Shown piece by piece: positions 22,699 through 36,167 of a stretch of DNA of 64,000 nucleotides (its first letter is position 1; each line of letters starts with the position of its first letter). The notes beneath the pieces were generated by a model, which saw nothing but the letters and a program-made list of their open reading frames with translations, made no database searches and was not told where the DNA came from. The position numbers were made by a program, and so were the translations under genes. The DNA is from Sanguinoderma infundibulare (taxonomy: Eukaryota; Basidiomycota; Agaricomycetes; Polyporales; Polyporaceae), in contig JAVLRN010000016.1 of NCBI GenBank assembly GCA_032821775.1, forward strand, positions 1-64,000. The letters are read 5' to 3'.

Positions 22699-24793
22699 AT
22701 GCATCTTATCGTACCTGCAGATCCTATTTCCCCCTCGAGACTCCGTATGCACGGCATGCCGGACCGATTAGGTGCACCATACTGACCAGACATACTCATA
22801 TAGATATCCACATTGATATTCCCTGCTCCCCATTCCTACGTTTCGACCATCCAACACGTTACAGAAACTGCGACGTCTGCCACCACGAACGGAGACGCGA
22901 AATATGGCTCGCGGCCGACCGCGATCCTGCATCGCACACCCTGGAGGCCACCAGTCGCGTCCTCCGCGGAGGGCATGTACATCACGCTCGAGGACGGCAA
23001 GAAGCTAATTGACGCGGTCGGCGGTGCGGCGGTGACGTGCATTGGAAACTCGCATCCGAAGGTGAAGCAGGCGATCAAGGATCAGGTCGAGAAGGTTTCT
23101 TGTGAGTGCCGAATCCTCCACTCGCCCCGAGCACGCCCATCGAACGCGGATCGGATTAGATGTATACAACATGCAACTGTCAAACGAACCCGCGGAGGAG
23201 CTGGCGCACTACCTCGTCGAGTCCAGCAAAGGCGCGTTCGCGGCGGTTGGGTTCGTCTCAGGAGGTGCGTGCCATCGTGCGTCCATCGCGTGCCGGACGC
23301 CCTCATACCCGCGTCCTCTCCGCACGTCGCCTTCCAGGCTCCGAGGCGATGGACGGGGTGATCAAGACCGCGCGCCAGTATTTCAACGAGATCGGCCAGC
23401 CGCAGCGGACGAACTTCATCGCGCGCAAGCTCTCCTTCCACGGCAACACGCTCGGCACCCTCTCGCTCGCGTACCATCCTACGCGACGGGGCCCGTACCT
23501 CGCCCTCCTCAATGAAAAGTCGTTCCACCATGTCTCTCCGGCGTATGGGGCGCGGTTCAAGGGCAAGGAGGAGAGCGAGGACGAATACGTGGAGAGGCTG
23601 AGGAAGGAGCTGGAGGACAAGTTCTTGGAGCTTGGGCCAGATACAGTCGTTGGATGTGCGTGTTTCGATTCGGCATCAGCAAAAGCTCCCTCCCCTGACG
23701 GCTCCTGAGCCTTCCTGATGCCCAGCGTAAGCGCGACGGATCGTGTCAGGCTCTCAGGCTGGTCCCTGAATAGACCAGTCTGAGAGCCTGATGGCGCTCT
23801 GAACCGCTTAGGAGGCGCCTCAGGAAGCTCAGGGACTGTCAGGAATTGGTCAGGGAAGCGAGCTTTTCCTGATGGCCGGGTGCTTGCGTGCATACGTACT
23901 TATCGGGATTGCGAAGTCGTCGCAGAGACCGTTGTAGGCGCAACAACGGGTGTAGTCGCAGCGCCGAAAGGCTACTTCAAAGCGATCAAGTCCGTCTGCG
24001 ACAAATACGGAGCGCTCTTCATCCTCGATGAGGTCATGAGTGGGATGGGCCGTACGTGTGCCCTCAGCGCTCACTGTGCGATGTTATCTCTAACGGACTA
24101 AACGTGATCTTCAGGTATGGGCACTCTGCATGCTTGGGAGAGCTATGGAGATGGCATCGCACCTGACATCCAAGCGGTCGCGAAAGGCCTTGGCGGAGGG
24201 TGAGTATAACGCAGCATACGTCCCAAGGTACCTCCGCATACTGACCCCGAACCAGGTACGTCTCCATTGGGGCGGTCCTCATGTCTAAGCGGGTCGCCGA
24301 CGGCGTCCGAGACAACGCCGGCTACTGGAAGCACGGCCACACGTACCAGGCACATCCCATCGCCTGTGCGGGAGCTCTCGCGGTCCAGAAGGTGGTCGTC
24401 GAGGAGGACCTCCTTGCCAACATCAACACGCAAGGCGCACATCTCGGCGCGCTCCTTCGTACCCGCCTCACGGGCCCGAACGCGCGCGCGGCGCCGTACG
24501 TGTTCGACATCCGCGGTGGGGCCGGGTGGTGGGGCGTCGAGTGGGAGTTCGAGGTGCCCACCGCGCAGGAGAAGGGGTACGAGGGCAAGACGTTCGCAAT
24601 GGATGTGCAGGCGCGCGCGTTGGACCACGGGCTGGTCATCATGGGCTTCACGGGCGGTGCGAACCTCGAGGGCACGAAGGGGAACCACAACATGCTCTCG
24701 CCGGCGTACAACGTGACGAAGGAGCAGGTCGAGACGATCGTGGACATCTTTGTGAAGAGCATCGAGGAGGTGCTTGCGGAGAACGGGCTGTAG
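22699..24793 (+). CDS. Class-III PLP-dependent aminotransferase (copy 3, complete)
   Basis: This third copy has the same exon plan: 22699-22771 (tentative), 22865-23101, 23160-23264, 23338-23655, 23917-24051, 24115-24199 and 24256-24793. It carries more substitutions than copies 1 and 2 share, many silent, for example AYAARF becoming AYGARF. The reading frame and both cofactor-binding motifs are intact. The foldback hairpin in its long intron has its loop inverted relative to the other copies. Confidence 0.88.
23686..23862. mobile_element. Foldback MITE-like insertion in aminotransferase intron (copy 3, loop flipped)
   Basis: The hairpin arms lie at 23746-23764 and 23773-23791, with one mismatch. 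The 8-nt loop CCTGAATA is close to the reverse complement of the loop TACTCAGG in the other two copies (one base differs). Flanking intron sequence is collinear with the other copies. Confidence 0.6.
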
Positions 24794-24995
24794 GTGCCGA
24801 TACCGTGTGGCGAAGAATACCCACTTGCTGTAAAAGACGACTCTAAACGGTGTACCTATTTGATGTTCACGCGTACGGTGTCACTTTGATTTCGAGGTTG
24901 CAGGTGAGTGCGTCCACTCTCCGAGCATTTTCCAGCCACAGTCGCATCGATTTGTATGTATTGTACGACACGAAGCCCGATGAATATTCAACCGC

Positions 24996-25787
24996 TCAGG
25001 GCGCAGTGCCTAAACCAATGGTAAGATTTCGTCCCTTCGCCAGATCGACAACTGAAATTTACTGACCTTGGTTGCCGCAGCCGACCGACGGCCAAAGCCC
25101 GACAGATTCGCCCTTGATGCATGAGCCGTTCCAGAGCGAGCTGCCGTCTGAGCCCGACCACTCGCTGCACGACACCTCGGTGTACGTGCCGGTGAGCGCA
25201 CCGTGGCCGGATGGGAAGAACGCGTTCGCGCCTCCGGTGTCCTCACAGATGTCGAAGCTGTGTGTGGAATCGCGTCGGGTGAGTTCCATCATCATGTGTC
25301 TGAAGGTCGACGGCGTACTGGACGGGTTCGTTGTGCTCGTTGTTGGGGTTGCTCGTCGACTGGGCGCACCACTCGGAGTTGCCCGCGACGGGGCAAAGGT
25401 CGGTGACCTTGACAATGATGGTGTTGAACGGGCCGGTGTACGAGGGCGAGTACGGGTCCGCGCTCCCGGTGAGGGAGAAGCAGCGGCCGCACGCGTCCCC
25501 GGGCCCGAGGCCTGGTGAGGACCCGAACGTGAGCTGGCTCACGGCCGCGGTGTAGCCGTTCGCTGAGACGCCGCACGCTGCGAGGTGTGGTGTGGGTCAG
25601 CAATGGACCTTGCATGACGAGGATGAGGCGCACCTGCTTGGGAGCACCCAGAGTAGTGCGTGAAGGACGCGGAGCCGGACGGGTTCTGGACGTAGCCCCC
25701 GGTCGCTCGCTTGTCGGCGGCAGAAACGCAGCTGGCTATGGTCGCGATGACGACGAACTGGGCGACGAGGAGGAGCTTGTTCGCCAT
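24996..25787 (-). CDS. GH45 endoglucanase, subfamily C (copy 3)
   Basis: The exons are 25634-25787, 25319-25577, 25067-25257 and 24996-25009. The reading frame is intact but the copy is more diverged: the second intron is 60 bp with a different interior, and a few residues change (for example SYAGP to SYTGP). About 180 bp upstream of the start its 5' flank is interrupted by the 863 bp transposon, so its regulation may differ from that of the other two copies. Confidence 0.88.
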
Positions 25788-25951
25788 GACGCTTTTCGGT
25801 TTGCGGATGCGCTCAGTGGATGGTGATCCTAAGACTGGGGACCAGAGGACGCCATATGTCCCCTTCTTATACGCATCGGCACTTGTACGTCGGCTCGCGG
25901 CCTGAATCTTTGGCAGGGTGAATATGAGGGCTTTTGATAATTGTAGTGAGG

Positions 25952-26830
25952 GCGCAGCGGAGCCGTCTACACAGACTTTTGCAAGTGCGCGGTTTATTAT
26001 ACCGGCGCCACTTGCAAGTGCGCGGAGAGATCCGCGCACTTGCAAGTGCGGTGATGGCGCCCAGCAGACCTGGGGCAACGGTCGCGTGGCCCGCCGGTCC
26101 TCGTCCCCTCCCTGTCCCCTCTCCTCCGGCCCCTCCTCAAGTTCATATTCAACGCCCTGTCAGATATCAATTGATCCTGTAAATACCTTTGCATACTGCC
26201 GTCAATGCTAATTTAATGGTTTTCAAAAATTCACTATGATGCGGACCCGAACCAAGTACCGCAAGACATTTACTAACAACCTACTTTACCACTGCGCCAT
26301 CAGTTCCTGATACCTGATAGGAAGGCAAATACCTATAACCCTTACTTACAGCGCTTATGTGCCCGCCCGCGCTGGTGCAAGTGACTGCGCCCGCGCTGAT
26401 GCAAGTGACCGCCCACGCTGATGCAAGTGACTGCGCCCTGATGGAAGTGGTCACTTGCATCAGCGTGGTCTGATAGAACATCCTCCCCCTGATGCAAGCG
26501 TGTTCTCGCGTCCCCCGTTGCGTCCGCCCGCCGCCCGCCGCCCGCGCCCCCTCCTCTGTTCGCCCGTCCGCGGCTCCCCGTCAGCTGCTGGGCGGGCTCT
26601 GAATATCTGTGCAACAAACCTGGTCGAATGTCCGCACTGTCGACCGCAAACAGAGTCCGGACGATCGTCCGACGATCGCGCGTGTCCGACCGCCGCGCGA
26701 CCGTTGCCCCTTCTCTCCCCCCACCCCATCACCGCCCATACCCCTCCGGATCTCTCCGCGCGCACTTGCAAGTTGCGTCGGTTTAATAAACCGCGCACTT
26801 GCAAAAGCCTGTGTAGACTCTACCGCAGCG
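25952..26830. mobile_element. Non-autonomous DNA transposon with 8 bp target duplication
   Basis: Relative to the other two units, the GH45 5' flank of the last unit is interrupted by an 863 bp insert (25960-26822). The flanks are GCGCAGCG on the left and CCGCAGCG on the right, a probable 8 bp target duplication with one mismatch. The ends form an imperfect inverted repeat: GTCTACACAGACTTTTGCAA against GTCTACACAGGCTTTTGCAA, followed by GTGCGCGGTTTATTA in both. Subterminal ACTTGCAAGTGCGC palindromes recur. There is no transposase. The 8 bp duplication suggests the hAT superfamily (inference). Confidence 0.75.
26413..26468. repeat. Perfect 19 bp inverted repeat inside the transposon
   Basis: CCACGCTGATGCAAGTGAC and its exact reverse complement flank an 18-nt spacer. 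Just upstream (26355-26431) the motif CGCTGATGCAAGTGAC is tandemly repeated three to four times with variation. These probably are internal transposon structures. Confidence 0.75.
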
Positions 26831-26945
26831 AGCCTGGACGGAATGTATATTTTTGCCGAAGGCGGACAGGGTGCGCATCAATGTCGGGTCGGCTGGGAAA
26901 GCTGCGTTTAAAGCGGATACGTCATGCGGCCCATCCGAACACTGT

Positions 26946-28075
26946 GCGGGTAGAATATCGTCGTATGTCGACCCGAGGCTCGAGCTACGCGCGGGGACGA
27001 TCCGCTTGCATGCATTCGGCAAAGGTGCCGAAAACGGAGAGATGGAGCTGCGAAATAGATGCGACTGGTCTTCTCGCCGAGCTAGGCGGATCGGAAGGCT
27101 TATGTGAATTGCTGTCTGAGAGCGGTTTTGGAGGGGAAGGCAACAGAACATACCTCTATATAATGGGGTCGCAGCATCTCCGAAACCCTGGACAGGCGGC
27201 CCAGTGTCGCCTCTCACGTCCTTTGAAGAACTCAACCTCCATGACAGAAGTCTCCTGAACATTCCATCTTCGCTCAGCGAGCGTAGGGGGCTAAGATGCC
27301 AGAAGGTCCTGAAAATGCAATGCTAACGAGGCTCACCTTCGAGTTGTGCGGCTGATGGCGGGGACTTCGCACGATGATCAACAACATGCCATCAGCGACG
27401 AAGTGGGTTTGCTGTTGTCTGAATGTTGATGGGATGTTGATCTTCGGCACCTTCATGCCAGTTTCTCCAAGTGGACATCATCAGGAGCCGGCGATATCAA
27501 CGTGTCGGGGCGCCGGCAGTGCTGCATCGACTAGAGCGCCGCGCTCCGAACTTTCAGGCGCTTTCTTCTCCCCCCATCAGCGCAGCCTGCCTCGCCCCAC
27601 CTTCTAGCTTCTCTGGCAACTGCGAGGCGCCACGTATATGTGTCAATCCTACCATTTGTATTCTCTAGATCATCACTCCGGATCCCCAGGGCGAGCCATC
27701 GATTCAAATTCCATTCATACCCTAGAGCAGCTTGCAGACTCATTCCAGTTCTACCGCAGGCTTATGGCATTGGAGATTGGCGAATACCGGCGTCCTAACG
27801 GGGATCGAGTTGTCAAGGATCTGCGCACCTTATCGTTGATGCACCGCACCTTCCGGAGGCTGAATCATGATTTGCGTTTCAAACGCACATCAATGTCAAC
27901 TGGCTTGGAGCGGCGCGCTCCGCCATCTAAACATGATTCGGTCCTGGGCATTATGGTCGACACAGTACCCGCAGACTTCCGGGGATATGTAAAGCCCTTC
28001 TGTGCGTTTGTGCTGACGCGTCGCCAAGGACCCTCGTCGTCGTTCCCTCTCAGTCTCTCCGGACGGTTTCGCGCG
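26946..28075. other. Single-copy spacer without recognisable gene
   Basis: Short open stretches on both strands show no family resemblance. The region links the end of the left array to the DUF6533 gene and presumably includes its promoter. Confidence 0.4.
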
Positions 28076-29952
28076 ATGTCCTCCCAGTCGGATTCAGCTT
28101 CAGCGGCGCTGGTAGCACTCGCTGATACTCTGTACGTTTATCAGTGTAGGTCTACAATCGAGATATTGAAGGTGACGTGGGACTCTGTGCAGATACCAGG
28201 CGAATCATTGCATTATTGGATCGACGGGTATGTACATCGGTTCTCTTTGGCGGACCTGATCTGACTATTCATTCACCAGTCTTCCTCATTTATGACTATG
28301 TTATCACCTTTGGCCGGGAGGTGACGATGTTCTGGAAAGCCCCATTTACGGGCGCATCCATCCTTTTCTTCGCGAACCGATACGTTACCCTGGTTTGGAA
28401 CACGATGGGTTTAGCGCAGTTCGCGAAGTTCTCTGATCAGGTGTGTACCATTTTTGTTGTCCCTCCGGTTTTATGCTGATCGTGTCCAGAGGTACAGCGA
28501 AATCGCCTCTGTAACAAGCAACTGGAAACTCTGCTGATTGCCCTCAGTTGTCCAATATACTTCAAAGTGTTTTCCGCTATATCATACTCGCAATACATCA
28601 TCTGGGCCGGTGCGTCGCGTTCTCCATGAGGTCCTGTTCATTATGAACTCACTGCGGCCCTGGATTGTAGCATTTTCGGCGCTCCGCGCATACGCTCTGG
28701 GCAGGAATCGGTTGCTCGCCATTTTCGTCTTCCTCCTCGCCGTCGCTCCCGCAGGAATCAACTACGTACGTACCTCGACGCATGGCATCGAGTGTACGCG
28801 ACTTGCTCACGGTAGCACCCTTTGCTACTAGACCCAGTTTTACTTCGGCCTCACGGGTCTAAACGATCCGACGTTTGGATGCTTCGCGAATACGCAGATG
28901 CCCGCAAACGTGGCAAAGAAGTAAGCGTCGTTCGTCATGCTCTCAATCCGGAGCCGTGCTGACTGTCATGATCACAAGATGTAATATTTCACATCGTGGG
29001 TGTACAAGTCTGCACGTACTGACCCTACGCCGATCATAGTGGTTATCGCATCACGTACATGTCTAATCACGACAGATACCATCCTCCTAGTTGTGACCTG
29101 GACCACTCTTGGAACGCGGGACGTGCTGTCGAAGATGAAACCTGAAGCCCGCTGGTCGTTGTCGACCATAATGCTACGCGATGGTGCGTGTGCCCGCACA
29201 ATTCACATTCCCGTGTCCGGCTTTCTGAAGTTTTTCCTCTCGTTCAGGCATCCTCTACTTCCTGTGAGTTTCGCATTTCGCCCAAACGGTGTCCAGCTGA
29301 TCACGGATGGTTATAGAGTGCTGCTCATGCTGAACGTCCTTCACTTGGCGTTCACGCTCTCTGCAGTACGCACCGCCGTCGTTCGACCGTCTCGTCCATG
29401 ACCGTACTTAGCCTTCCGGCAGACCTTCGGCCACCTGATCAGCAACATCTCCATCTTCGAGGACCAGTACGTCCGCGCGGCTGCCCATCTCTGTGAACGC
29501 AGCACTGACATGGCTCGACGACGACCGGTGACTCGCACAGGATCATCACCGTCCTCGTCTCGCGCTTCCTCCTCGACCTGCAAGCCGCCAACCGACGCTC
29601 CCTGAAGCTCAACACCGACGACCCGCTCCATCTCAGCTCCACGGGCTCGTTCTACCCGGGGACAGGGTCGCTCGCATTTGCCCGCGTCGTGGGCTCGCTC
29701 GGGGAAGGGTTCAACGGCCCGGGGTCGCTCGGTCCGGACGAGGACGAGGATGAATATGAGCCCAGCGACACGTACTGGAGTCATGGGAGCACCCACTGGC
29801 ATGATGAGGAGGGGATTGAGTTGTCGGATAAGGGGAATGCGAAGGAAGGCGATCCGGGAGCCGCGGTCGCAGTGCGGAGTCACCTAGACAGCCCACAGGA
29901 GATGTTCGTGGCGGAGGTAGAACGGACATCTGCATCTCTGGAGGACAGGTAG
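28076..29952 (+). CDS. DUF6533-domain multi-pass membrane protein
   Basis: This belongs to a large basidiomycete family of membrane proteins of unknown role. After an ATG giving MSSQSDSASAALVALADT, the hallmark segment FLIYDYVITFGREVTMFW appears in exon 28280-28440, followed by FTGASILFFANRYVTLVWN. Further exons give AFSALRAYALGRN (28671-28765), FYFGLTGLNDPTFGCFANTQ (28832-28920), VLLMLNVLHLAFTLSA and FRQTFGHLISNISIFEDQ. The last exon, 29541-29952, carries LVSRFLLDLQAANRRSL and an acidic Gly/Asp/Glu-rich tail. Splice sites are canonical. Joining of the first exon to 28280 is not resolved. It appears functional. Confidence 0.8.
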
Positions 29953-30111
29953 AGTCACTGTTGGGCAATATCTATCTGAGGTGCTGTACATTTGGATACT
30001 ACACTGGCAAGTAGTAGGGAGATCGTCGTGTAGATGTAATCAGGTCTAAATGACAATCATGATACCAATTCGATCTGCCGGCGACCCTGTCATGCGTGAT
30101 GGATGCCTCGG

Positions 30112-30392
30112 CTAGCCCTCGAGGCTGCTCGGCTGAATCAAATCCTCGCGCCATACGATAGAGAATCGCCCTGTCCAGCCGGGCCTGTACGCCTTGAAGC
30201 TGACAATGGTCGCGAATCTGTCGCGCGGCGTAGGCGAAGGCATCATGCTCGCAGCCATAGTATTAGGGTCCTCCGGTAGGAGGCGGAGGCAAGCGCTTTT
30301 CAGATGTTCCTCCGAGTCGGGACTGTGTTCGACGAGGAGGAGCGTGGAGGGAAACCTGTGGGAGAGAGGATGTTCTTGACGTAGGCGAACAT
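30112..30392 (-). pseudogene. Decayed paralogue of the uncharacterised gene at 30800-31348
   Basis: On the minus strand MFAYVKNILSPT is followed, in another frame, by FPSTLLLVEHSPDSEEH and LRLLPEDPNTMAASM. These match the order MLARAKHKLFPK, VPSTLLVVEH and LHLVPEDGTTELAAISM in the neighbouring gene. The one-base frame change near the start and loss of the C-terminal half mark it as broken. A tandem duplication of the ancestral gene is the simplest explanation. Confidence 0.6.
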
Positions 30393-30799
30393 GAAGGTGT
30401 GCGGTTAGATCGCTAGAACGCGGCGATGAGTTGGAGCTTGGTAGTAATGGTTAGATGGTGGCTAGCAGTAAGAGGAATTCCATTTGTGTGGCTGTATCAA
30501 GCGGAGTTTGTCTGAGCTGCAAACGAACTCCATCGCACTCAACGCCCACGCACGCCGCGGCCCCTGCCGCCCAGTTAGGGGCAGTGGCCCCGCGCGGCGC
30601 GCTCACAGCCACAACACACTTCCAAAGAAAGGAGAATTCTGTGGATTCTGACGATGAACCTCTCGGCGACTAATAGATACGAGGCGTGGGCGCGAATCGA
30701 TGGAACATTTGATTCTTTGCCTGTAGCACGGTTTCCTTCGCTCGCCTAATGTGTTTCCAATCCGCGGGTACGAATATATTGCCCATGGCGAATTCTGTT

Positions 30800-31348
30800 T
30801 CAGGTCAACCAGTAAGAGCACCTCGGCTCGGGCATGACCTTCCCAGCCTTCGCACGCATGACCTCGAGGAGCACCACGGGGTACGCCTGCCAGTCGTCTT
30901 CAACTTGCTCTTCCCGTTCGTCGAGCACTGCGACCGCCGCTTCCCGCAGGGCCGCTCGCGCACGCTGCACTTCGTCCGCCGCCCCGTCGGCCCGCAGCTC
31001 TGAGGAGGAGCCCGAGCTTGAGACGTCCGAGGTCTTCCACAGCTCGCGGGCGCGCATCTCAACGTCCTTGAGGTAGTCCATGGCGTGGTAGGTGCCTTCG
31101 AGGTAGACCGCGCCGATCTGCTCGCGCACCTGCTGCTTGGCGCGGAAGTGGCTCAGGGGGGTGTTGCGGGGCAGGAGGGACGGAATGGAGGAGAACATCG
31201 AGATGGCGGCGAGCTCCGTCGTGCCGTCCTCCGGTACGAGGTGGAGGATGTAGCTCTTGCGGTCGTCTGCCGCCATGTGTTCGACGACGAGGAGCGTGGA
31301 GGGGACACTGCGCTTGGGAAAGAGTTTATGTTTGGCACGAGCGAGCAT
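30800..31348 (-). CDS. Uncharacterised 182-residue protein
   Basis: This is an uninterrupted reading frame from ATG to TGA. It contains STLLVVEHMAADDRKSYILH, a Ser-rich middle (DVSSSGSSSELRADG) and a helical, Glu/Arg-rich second half with QVREQIGAVYLEGTYHAMDY and VAVLDEREEQVEDDW. There is no signal peptide or membrane span. I do not recognise a named domain. That a paralogous relic lies 400 bp away supports it being a real gene. An intron close to the 3' end cannot be excluded. Confidence 0.6.
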   Translation of the reverse strand: MLARAKHKLFPKRSVPSTLLVVEHMAADDRKSYILHLVPEDGTTELAAISMFSSIPSLLPRNTPLSHFRAKQQVREQIGAVYLEGTYHAMDYLKDVEMRARELWKTSDVSSSGSSSELRADGAADEVQRARAALREAAVAVLDEREEQVEDDWQAYPVVLLEVMRAKAGKVMPEPRCSYWLT

Positions 31349-31569
31349 GGCTGTGTGGGTTGCGCGTCGATGGCCGAGACTGTCAGGATGTCATGGTGTA
31401 TGCTAGACAAAACGGCATACCGCGACGAGTTGGAAGTTGGTTGGGTGAAAGAAGTACGGCCCCTGTTGGGGTGCAAGAGGAGATACGAACTCAACGCCGA
31501 CGTCATCATCAATCGGGACAACTTAGTAATTTGAAATTGAACCATTCACTTGCTCAAGCCCTGTTCTTC

Positions 31570-31770
31570 TAAACTGCCCTCCAGGAGAGCGTCGATATCG
31601 ATGGTCTCATCCACTGTCGCCCGTCAGTCCACATACTCCGCGATATTCAGCACCGGCTTCGCGCGCGTGGTGTCGTTCTTCTGGACTAGCTCAGAAAGCT
31701 CTGGAACCTTCCCTTGGGATAGCAGCATCCGTCGTTGCTGTAACAGCGCGAAATCAGTAATCGGCTGACT
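31570..31770 (-). pseudogene. 3' fragment of NAD-dependent epimerase
   Basis: This stretch closely resembles 34690-34890, the last 60 or so codons of the intact epimerase, in the same orientation. Shared landmarks include the region encoding VDETLDALLEAE and the DTTRAREVLGI-like segment, with many substitutions. No upstream exons accompany it. It probably arose when the epimerase and phenol monooxygenase region was partly duplicated. Confidence 0.65.
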
Positions 31771-32530
31771 GGGAGAGACGTAAGTTAGGACGGCGTGACG
31801 TTGAAGTTACAGAGGGAAGCCGCCGAGGAGCCAGTGCGATCCTGTTCTTGACGATAGCTCTTGTTAGCACAACGACGATAACTCCAAGTCGCTCAGTCCA
31901 GTCTTCTAGAGAGCCTCGGAGAGAGCGAGTGGTTCAAGCAAGACATGCATCTTCGGAAGAATCCGCTTAGTCATGATGCGATGGCGTGGGAAATGGGCAC
32001 ACAGCCACACAATGCTAGTAGATCTCGTAGTAGTACTAGACTGGCAATTGGTACAATTTGAATTAAGTCCTGCCAGCGCAATACTTTCAAATTTGAGACG
32101 GCACGTGTAGGGAGAATCCGCTGCAGGTATTAATCGGAGGACTGAGAAGCATACTCCGTCGCGAATACTGCTGGTGAGCAAAGCATCATGGCGCGGCGGA
32201 AGCCCGCCTTCCTCCGTCAATTGCTGACGGAATATGGCGTGTTGAGATGTTGTGAAAGTGGGAGGGAGAACCAGAGGGTTGGCCCTATGCAGCAGCTCGA
32301 TTGGTTATCCAAAAGTCAAGTCCTCCCTCCCTTACCTAAACAGGAGAGTTCTACCGGAAGTTGCTGGGAGCTGAGGTAGAATAACATACAAAATTAACGG
32401 GCTGTAGGTAGCCATGTGCAGGATACAATTGATCAATCAAAACTTCTACTCGTGATGGGATCTAGGAGGTATGATTCCAGGCTGCGTCGTCCTCCTATCG
32501 TACAACGGCACACCCTGCGCACCAAGGCCT
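31771..32530. other. Spacer, nothing recognised
   Basis: The sequence is less GC-rich than its surroundings. Short open stretches only; no repeat of the array families was noticed here. Confidence 0.4.
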
Positions 32531-32532
32531 CT

Positions 32533-34640
<2,108 letters not shown>

Positions 34641-34679
34641 CAGGTCACCTTATATTACAAGATATGTCGTAAAAGGAGC

Positions 34680-36164
34680 TTAAGACCAAGCCTTCTCCGC
34701 CTCGAGGAGCGCATCGAGCGTCTCGTCCACCGTCGTCCGCCAGTCGACATACTCCGAGATCCCCAACACCTCCCTCGCGCGCGTGGTGTCGTGCTTCGAG
34801 ACAGGGCCCGGAAGCTCCGGGACGTTCTCGAGCGACGGCAGCCGGCCCAGCAGCGCCGGGCGTGTCTCGCGCAAGTACTTCACGACGACATCCCACATAA
34901 GAGCGTCGGGATACGTGACGAGGAAGCGCTTGTCCTGGCGGTCCGCGCCGGTCGGGAGAGGTGGGAGCTCAAGAGCACGGACGTGTGCGCGGGCCACGTC
35001 GCGGACGTCCACATGGAAGGGGATGAGCTGGAAGGGAATCGGGCTGCCAGGCTCGCCGGTGATAAGTTGGTGGACGTTGCCGAGGGAGCCGAGGGAAGAC
35101 TTGTCGAGTGGGAGGATGGGCGGGCCGTAGACCCAGGTCGGGCATACTGCAAGCGATGATACGAATGAGAATGCGTGCTGCGGAAAGACTGGGAAGCGAG
35201 ACCCGGGACTGACTGGTCGCGATGTCGAGCTCGGGGTGTTCCTTGTGGAACTGCCAGACGGCCTGTTCCGCGAGGATCTTCGCCCCGTGGTAGACGTAGC
35301 CGGCGTCACGGTCGGGATGGAGGAGGTCCGGGATGGACGCTCCGCCCCAGTCTACGAAACACATATGTAGGTCGTCAGTACGAACGCGTCGGACTGCGCT
35401 TAGGCTCACGCACTCCATTCCGAAACCGTGATGCCGGTGTAGCTGTCCTTCGCGCCGGCTGTTTCAAGGCGCAGATCAGGAGGCGTTTCTCGGACTTACA
35501 TTGCCTAGTACACTTGGTTACGCACGATCGACAAGCGCAGCCCAGCTGCTCGTGACGACAAACTTTGTTACGCCTTTAGCGGTCGCTTGGCGCAGGACAT
35601 TCAGCGTGCCTTCTACCGCGCTCTGCCTCGGCCGGGTGAGCTGAGTGAACATTGGAGAACGGGAGGGGTGGAGCTGACCTTGATTTGCACGGCCGGGTCC
35701 TCTCTGCCGGGCATCGGAGTGGCGACATGGATAACGGCGCCAACGTCTGTTCCGTCAAAGTTGACCAATCTGCCAGTGAGTGGTGTTGGAAAGACTCGGA
35801 CGAGCGTGATATGCTCACCTTTGAGGGCCTCCGTGAAATCGCTCGTTGCCACATCGACGATCTGGACGACCTCGAAGTTATCTGCGTCCTTCCATAAGTC
35901 GCGAAGAGACTCGATCTTACTCGGGCGAGCCGTTCTGGGAGAACTATGTATTAGTCGTGGAAGCGGCGGAGGGAAGGTCAGACATGGTAGCCGGTGAACA
36001 TACTTACCCTCGGACGCGATGTCCGGTCTGGAGCAGCTGCTGCACGACGTGGGACGCAATGTACCCAGACGCGCCAGTGACCTTGGTAAAGAATTAGTTG
36101 CGGCTAGATTAACTGTTCGGAACTTCCGAAACCCTCGCACCAAGATGAGCTTGTCGGAAGACAT
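34680..36164 (-). CDS. NAD(P)-dependent epimerase/reductase (extended SDR)
   Basis: This is a short-chain dehydrogenase of the extended group, resembling dihydroflavonol or aldehyde reductases. MSSDKLILV is joined across an intron to TGASGYIASHVVQQLLQTG, giving the GxxGxxA nucleotide-binding motif. ARPSKIESLRDLWKDADNFE, GAVIHVATPMPGREDPA, VEGTLNVLRQATAKGVTKFV with VTSSWAAL, and the YHGAK catalytic pair follow. The last exon has TWVYGPPILPLDKSSLGSLG, VDVRDVARAHVRALELP and ends LLEAEKAWS. All introns seen are canonical, including 5' GTAAGT after RVRG. ATGs at 36165-36167 and 36162-36164 are both possible starts. It appears intact; the substrate is unknown. Confidence 0.85.
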
Positions 36165-36167
36165 CAT

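Larger units (their letters stand above)
14445..26945. repeat. Left tandem array, last unit (carries transposon insert)
   Basis: This is the terminal unit. Its aminotransferase and GH45 copies are the most diverged of the three, including a 60 bp instead of 54 bp GH45 intron and a different 3' spacer. It is longer because of the 25960-26822 transposon. Resemblance to the other units stops near 26945, where single-copy sequence begins. Confidence 0.88.

Noticed and set aside
26340..26470. CRISPR-like array of short direct repeats
   Set aside because: The repeats are three to four variable copies without regular unique spacers, lie inside a eukaryotic transposon, and have no cas genes nearby.
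27690..27730. Possible tRNA T-loop (GATTCAAATTC)
   Set aside because: No matching acceptor stem, D-loop or anticodon stem could be folded around it.
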